A stretch of 5,663 nucleotides of DNA from an uncultured Atopobium sp. Its GTDB lineage: Bacteria; Actinomycetota; Coriobacteriia; Coriobacteriales; Atopobiaceae. The stretch covers positions 1 to 5,663 of the forward strand of contig CALBBS010000139.1 in NCBI GenBank assembly GCA_937926845.1, in the 5' to 3' direction. Positions 5,347-5,663 of this stretch are shown here, one piece after another. Under the pieces are notes generated by a model. The model searched no databases. It had not been told where the DNA came from and saw only the letters and a list, made by a program, of their open reading frames with translations. How positions within the stretch are numbered: position 1 is the stretch's first letter; each line of letters starts with the position of its first letter. A program made the position numbers and the translations under genes.

Positions 5347-5663
5347 ATGGAGAAATGGGAGATTTCATCAGAAGATGAGGACTATCCAAAAGAATTGCTA
5401 CTGCTCAACCACCCGCCTGAAATTATCTATGGAATGGGGGATAGAAGCGTTTTGCAGCAACCTTGCATGTCTGTAATTGGGGCTCGTAGAGCCACTCCAT
5501 ATGGCATGGCAATTGCAGAAATGGCTGGTAGATGTGCTGCAGATAACAATATCGTGGTGGTATCCGGTGGAGCTCTTGGCTGCGATTATATGGCGGGTAT
5601 GGCTTCTCTTAATGCTGGTGGAAAGACTGTTGTAGTGGCAGGCTGTGGTGCAGATGTGACATA
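5347..5663 (+). CDS. dprA: DNA-processing protein DprA/Smf, N-terminal part (3' end outside window)
   Basis: DprA binds incoming single-stranded DNA and loads RecA during transformation. The 105 residues seen show the Rossmann-like DNA_processg_A domain: DYPKELLLLNHPPEIIYGMGDRSVL (12-36), then SVIGARRATPYG (42-53, carrying the GxR DNA-phosphate-binding element), VVSGGALGCD (71-80) and GGKTVVVAGCGADV (91-104). Two features are unusual. The protein begins directly at this domain, whereas many DprA proteins have a SAM-like helical domain of about 70-100 residues first. The usual SGLARGID with a following AAH appears here as SGGALGCDYMAG, losing the Arg and the His. The frame is open and otherwise well formed, so a lineage variant is more likely than a pseudogene. 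The gene starts 2 bases after comM, so it is probably co-transcribed and coupled. The stop codon and the C-terminal part lie beyond the window. Confidence 0.9.
   Translation, partial: MEKWEISSEDEDYPKELLLLNHPPEIIYGMGDRSVLQQPCMSVIGARRATPYGMAIAEMAGRCAADNNIVVVSGGALGCDYMAGMASLNAGGKTVVVAGCGADVT

Overview
All seven recognisable genes lie on the + strand. The window reads as part of a chromosomal housekeeping region from a mid-to-low-GC Gram-positive. The rplS-rnhB-yraN-comM-dprA order is typical of Actinobacteria. Together with the AT-rich base composition and a fermentation-type pyruvate phosphate dikinase, it suggests a Coriobacteriia anaerobe (Atopobium/Lancefieldella/Olsenella-like). This placement is inferred from gene order and protein style, not from a database search.

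Layout: (1) 2-643 is the C-terminal quarter of pyruvate phosphate dikinase, closed by a UUCG-loop terminator at 675-701. (2) 758-1816 is a dGTP triphosphohydrolase-like HD-domain protein whose probable promoter starts inside that terminator. (3) 1931-2272 is ribosomal protein L19, with its own probable promoter, a leader hairpin at 1886-1911 and a strong terminator at 2292-2316. (4) 2347-3120 is ribonuclease HII, followed by a terminator at 3168-3201 whose 3' arm can also pair with a downstream segment. (5) 3333-3851 (YraN/UPF0102), 3848-5344 (ComM/YifB) and 5347 to the window end (DprA/Smf, partial) form a tightly packed unit. YraN and ComM overlap by 4 bases, and ComM and DprA are 2 bases apart.

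The right half is a DNA-processing cluster. RNase HII removes RNA from DNA, YraN has a nuclease-like fold, ComM is an AAA+ motor that extends branch migration of incoming DNA, and DprA protects transforming single strands and loads RecA. The ppdK and rplS frames use a narrow, high-expression-like codon set, while rnhB, yraN and comM use more A/T-ending codons.

The most striking unexplained signal is the 10-mer TTGGCGAGAA. It occurs five times in 5.7 kb (both strands counted), always inside genes: once in dgt, twice as a near-perfect palindrome in yraN, and twice as an inverted pair in comM. Its enrichment beside competence genes makes an uptake-signal-like or protein-binding repeat worth testing. 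A second notable point is DprA. It starts directly at its Rossmann-fold part, with an in-frame stop just upstream, and it has a diverged SGGALGCD in place of the usual SG-ARGID motif.
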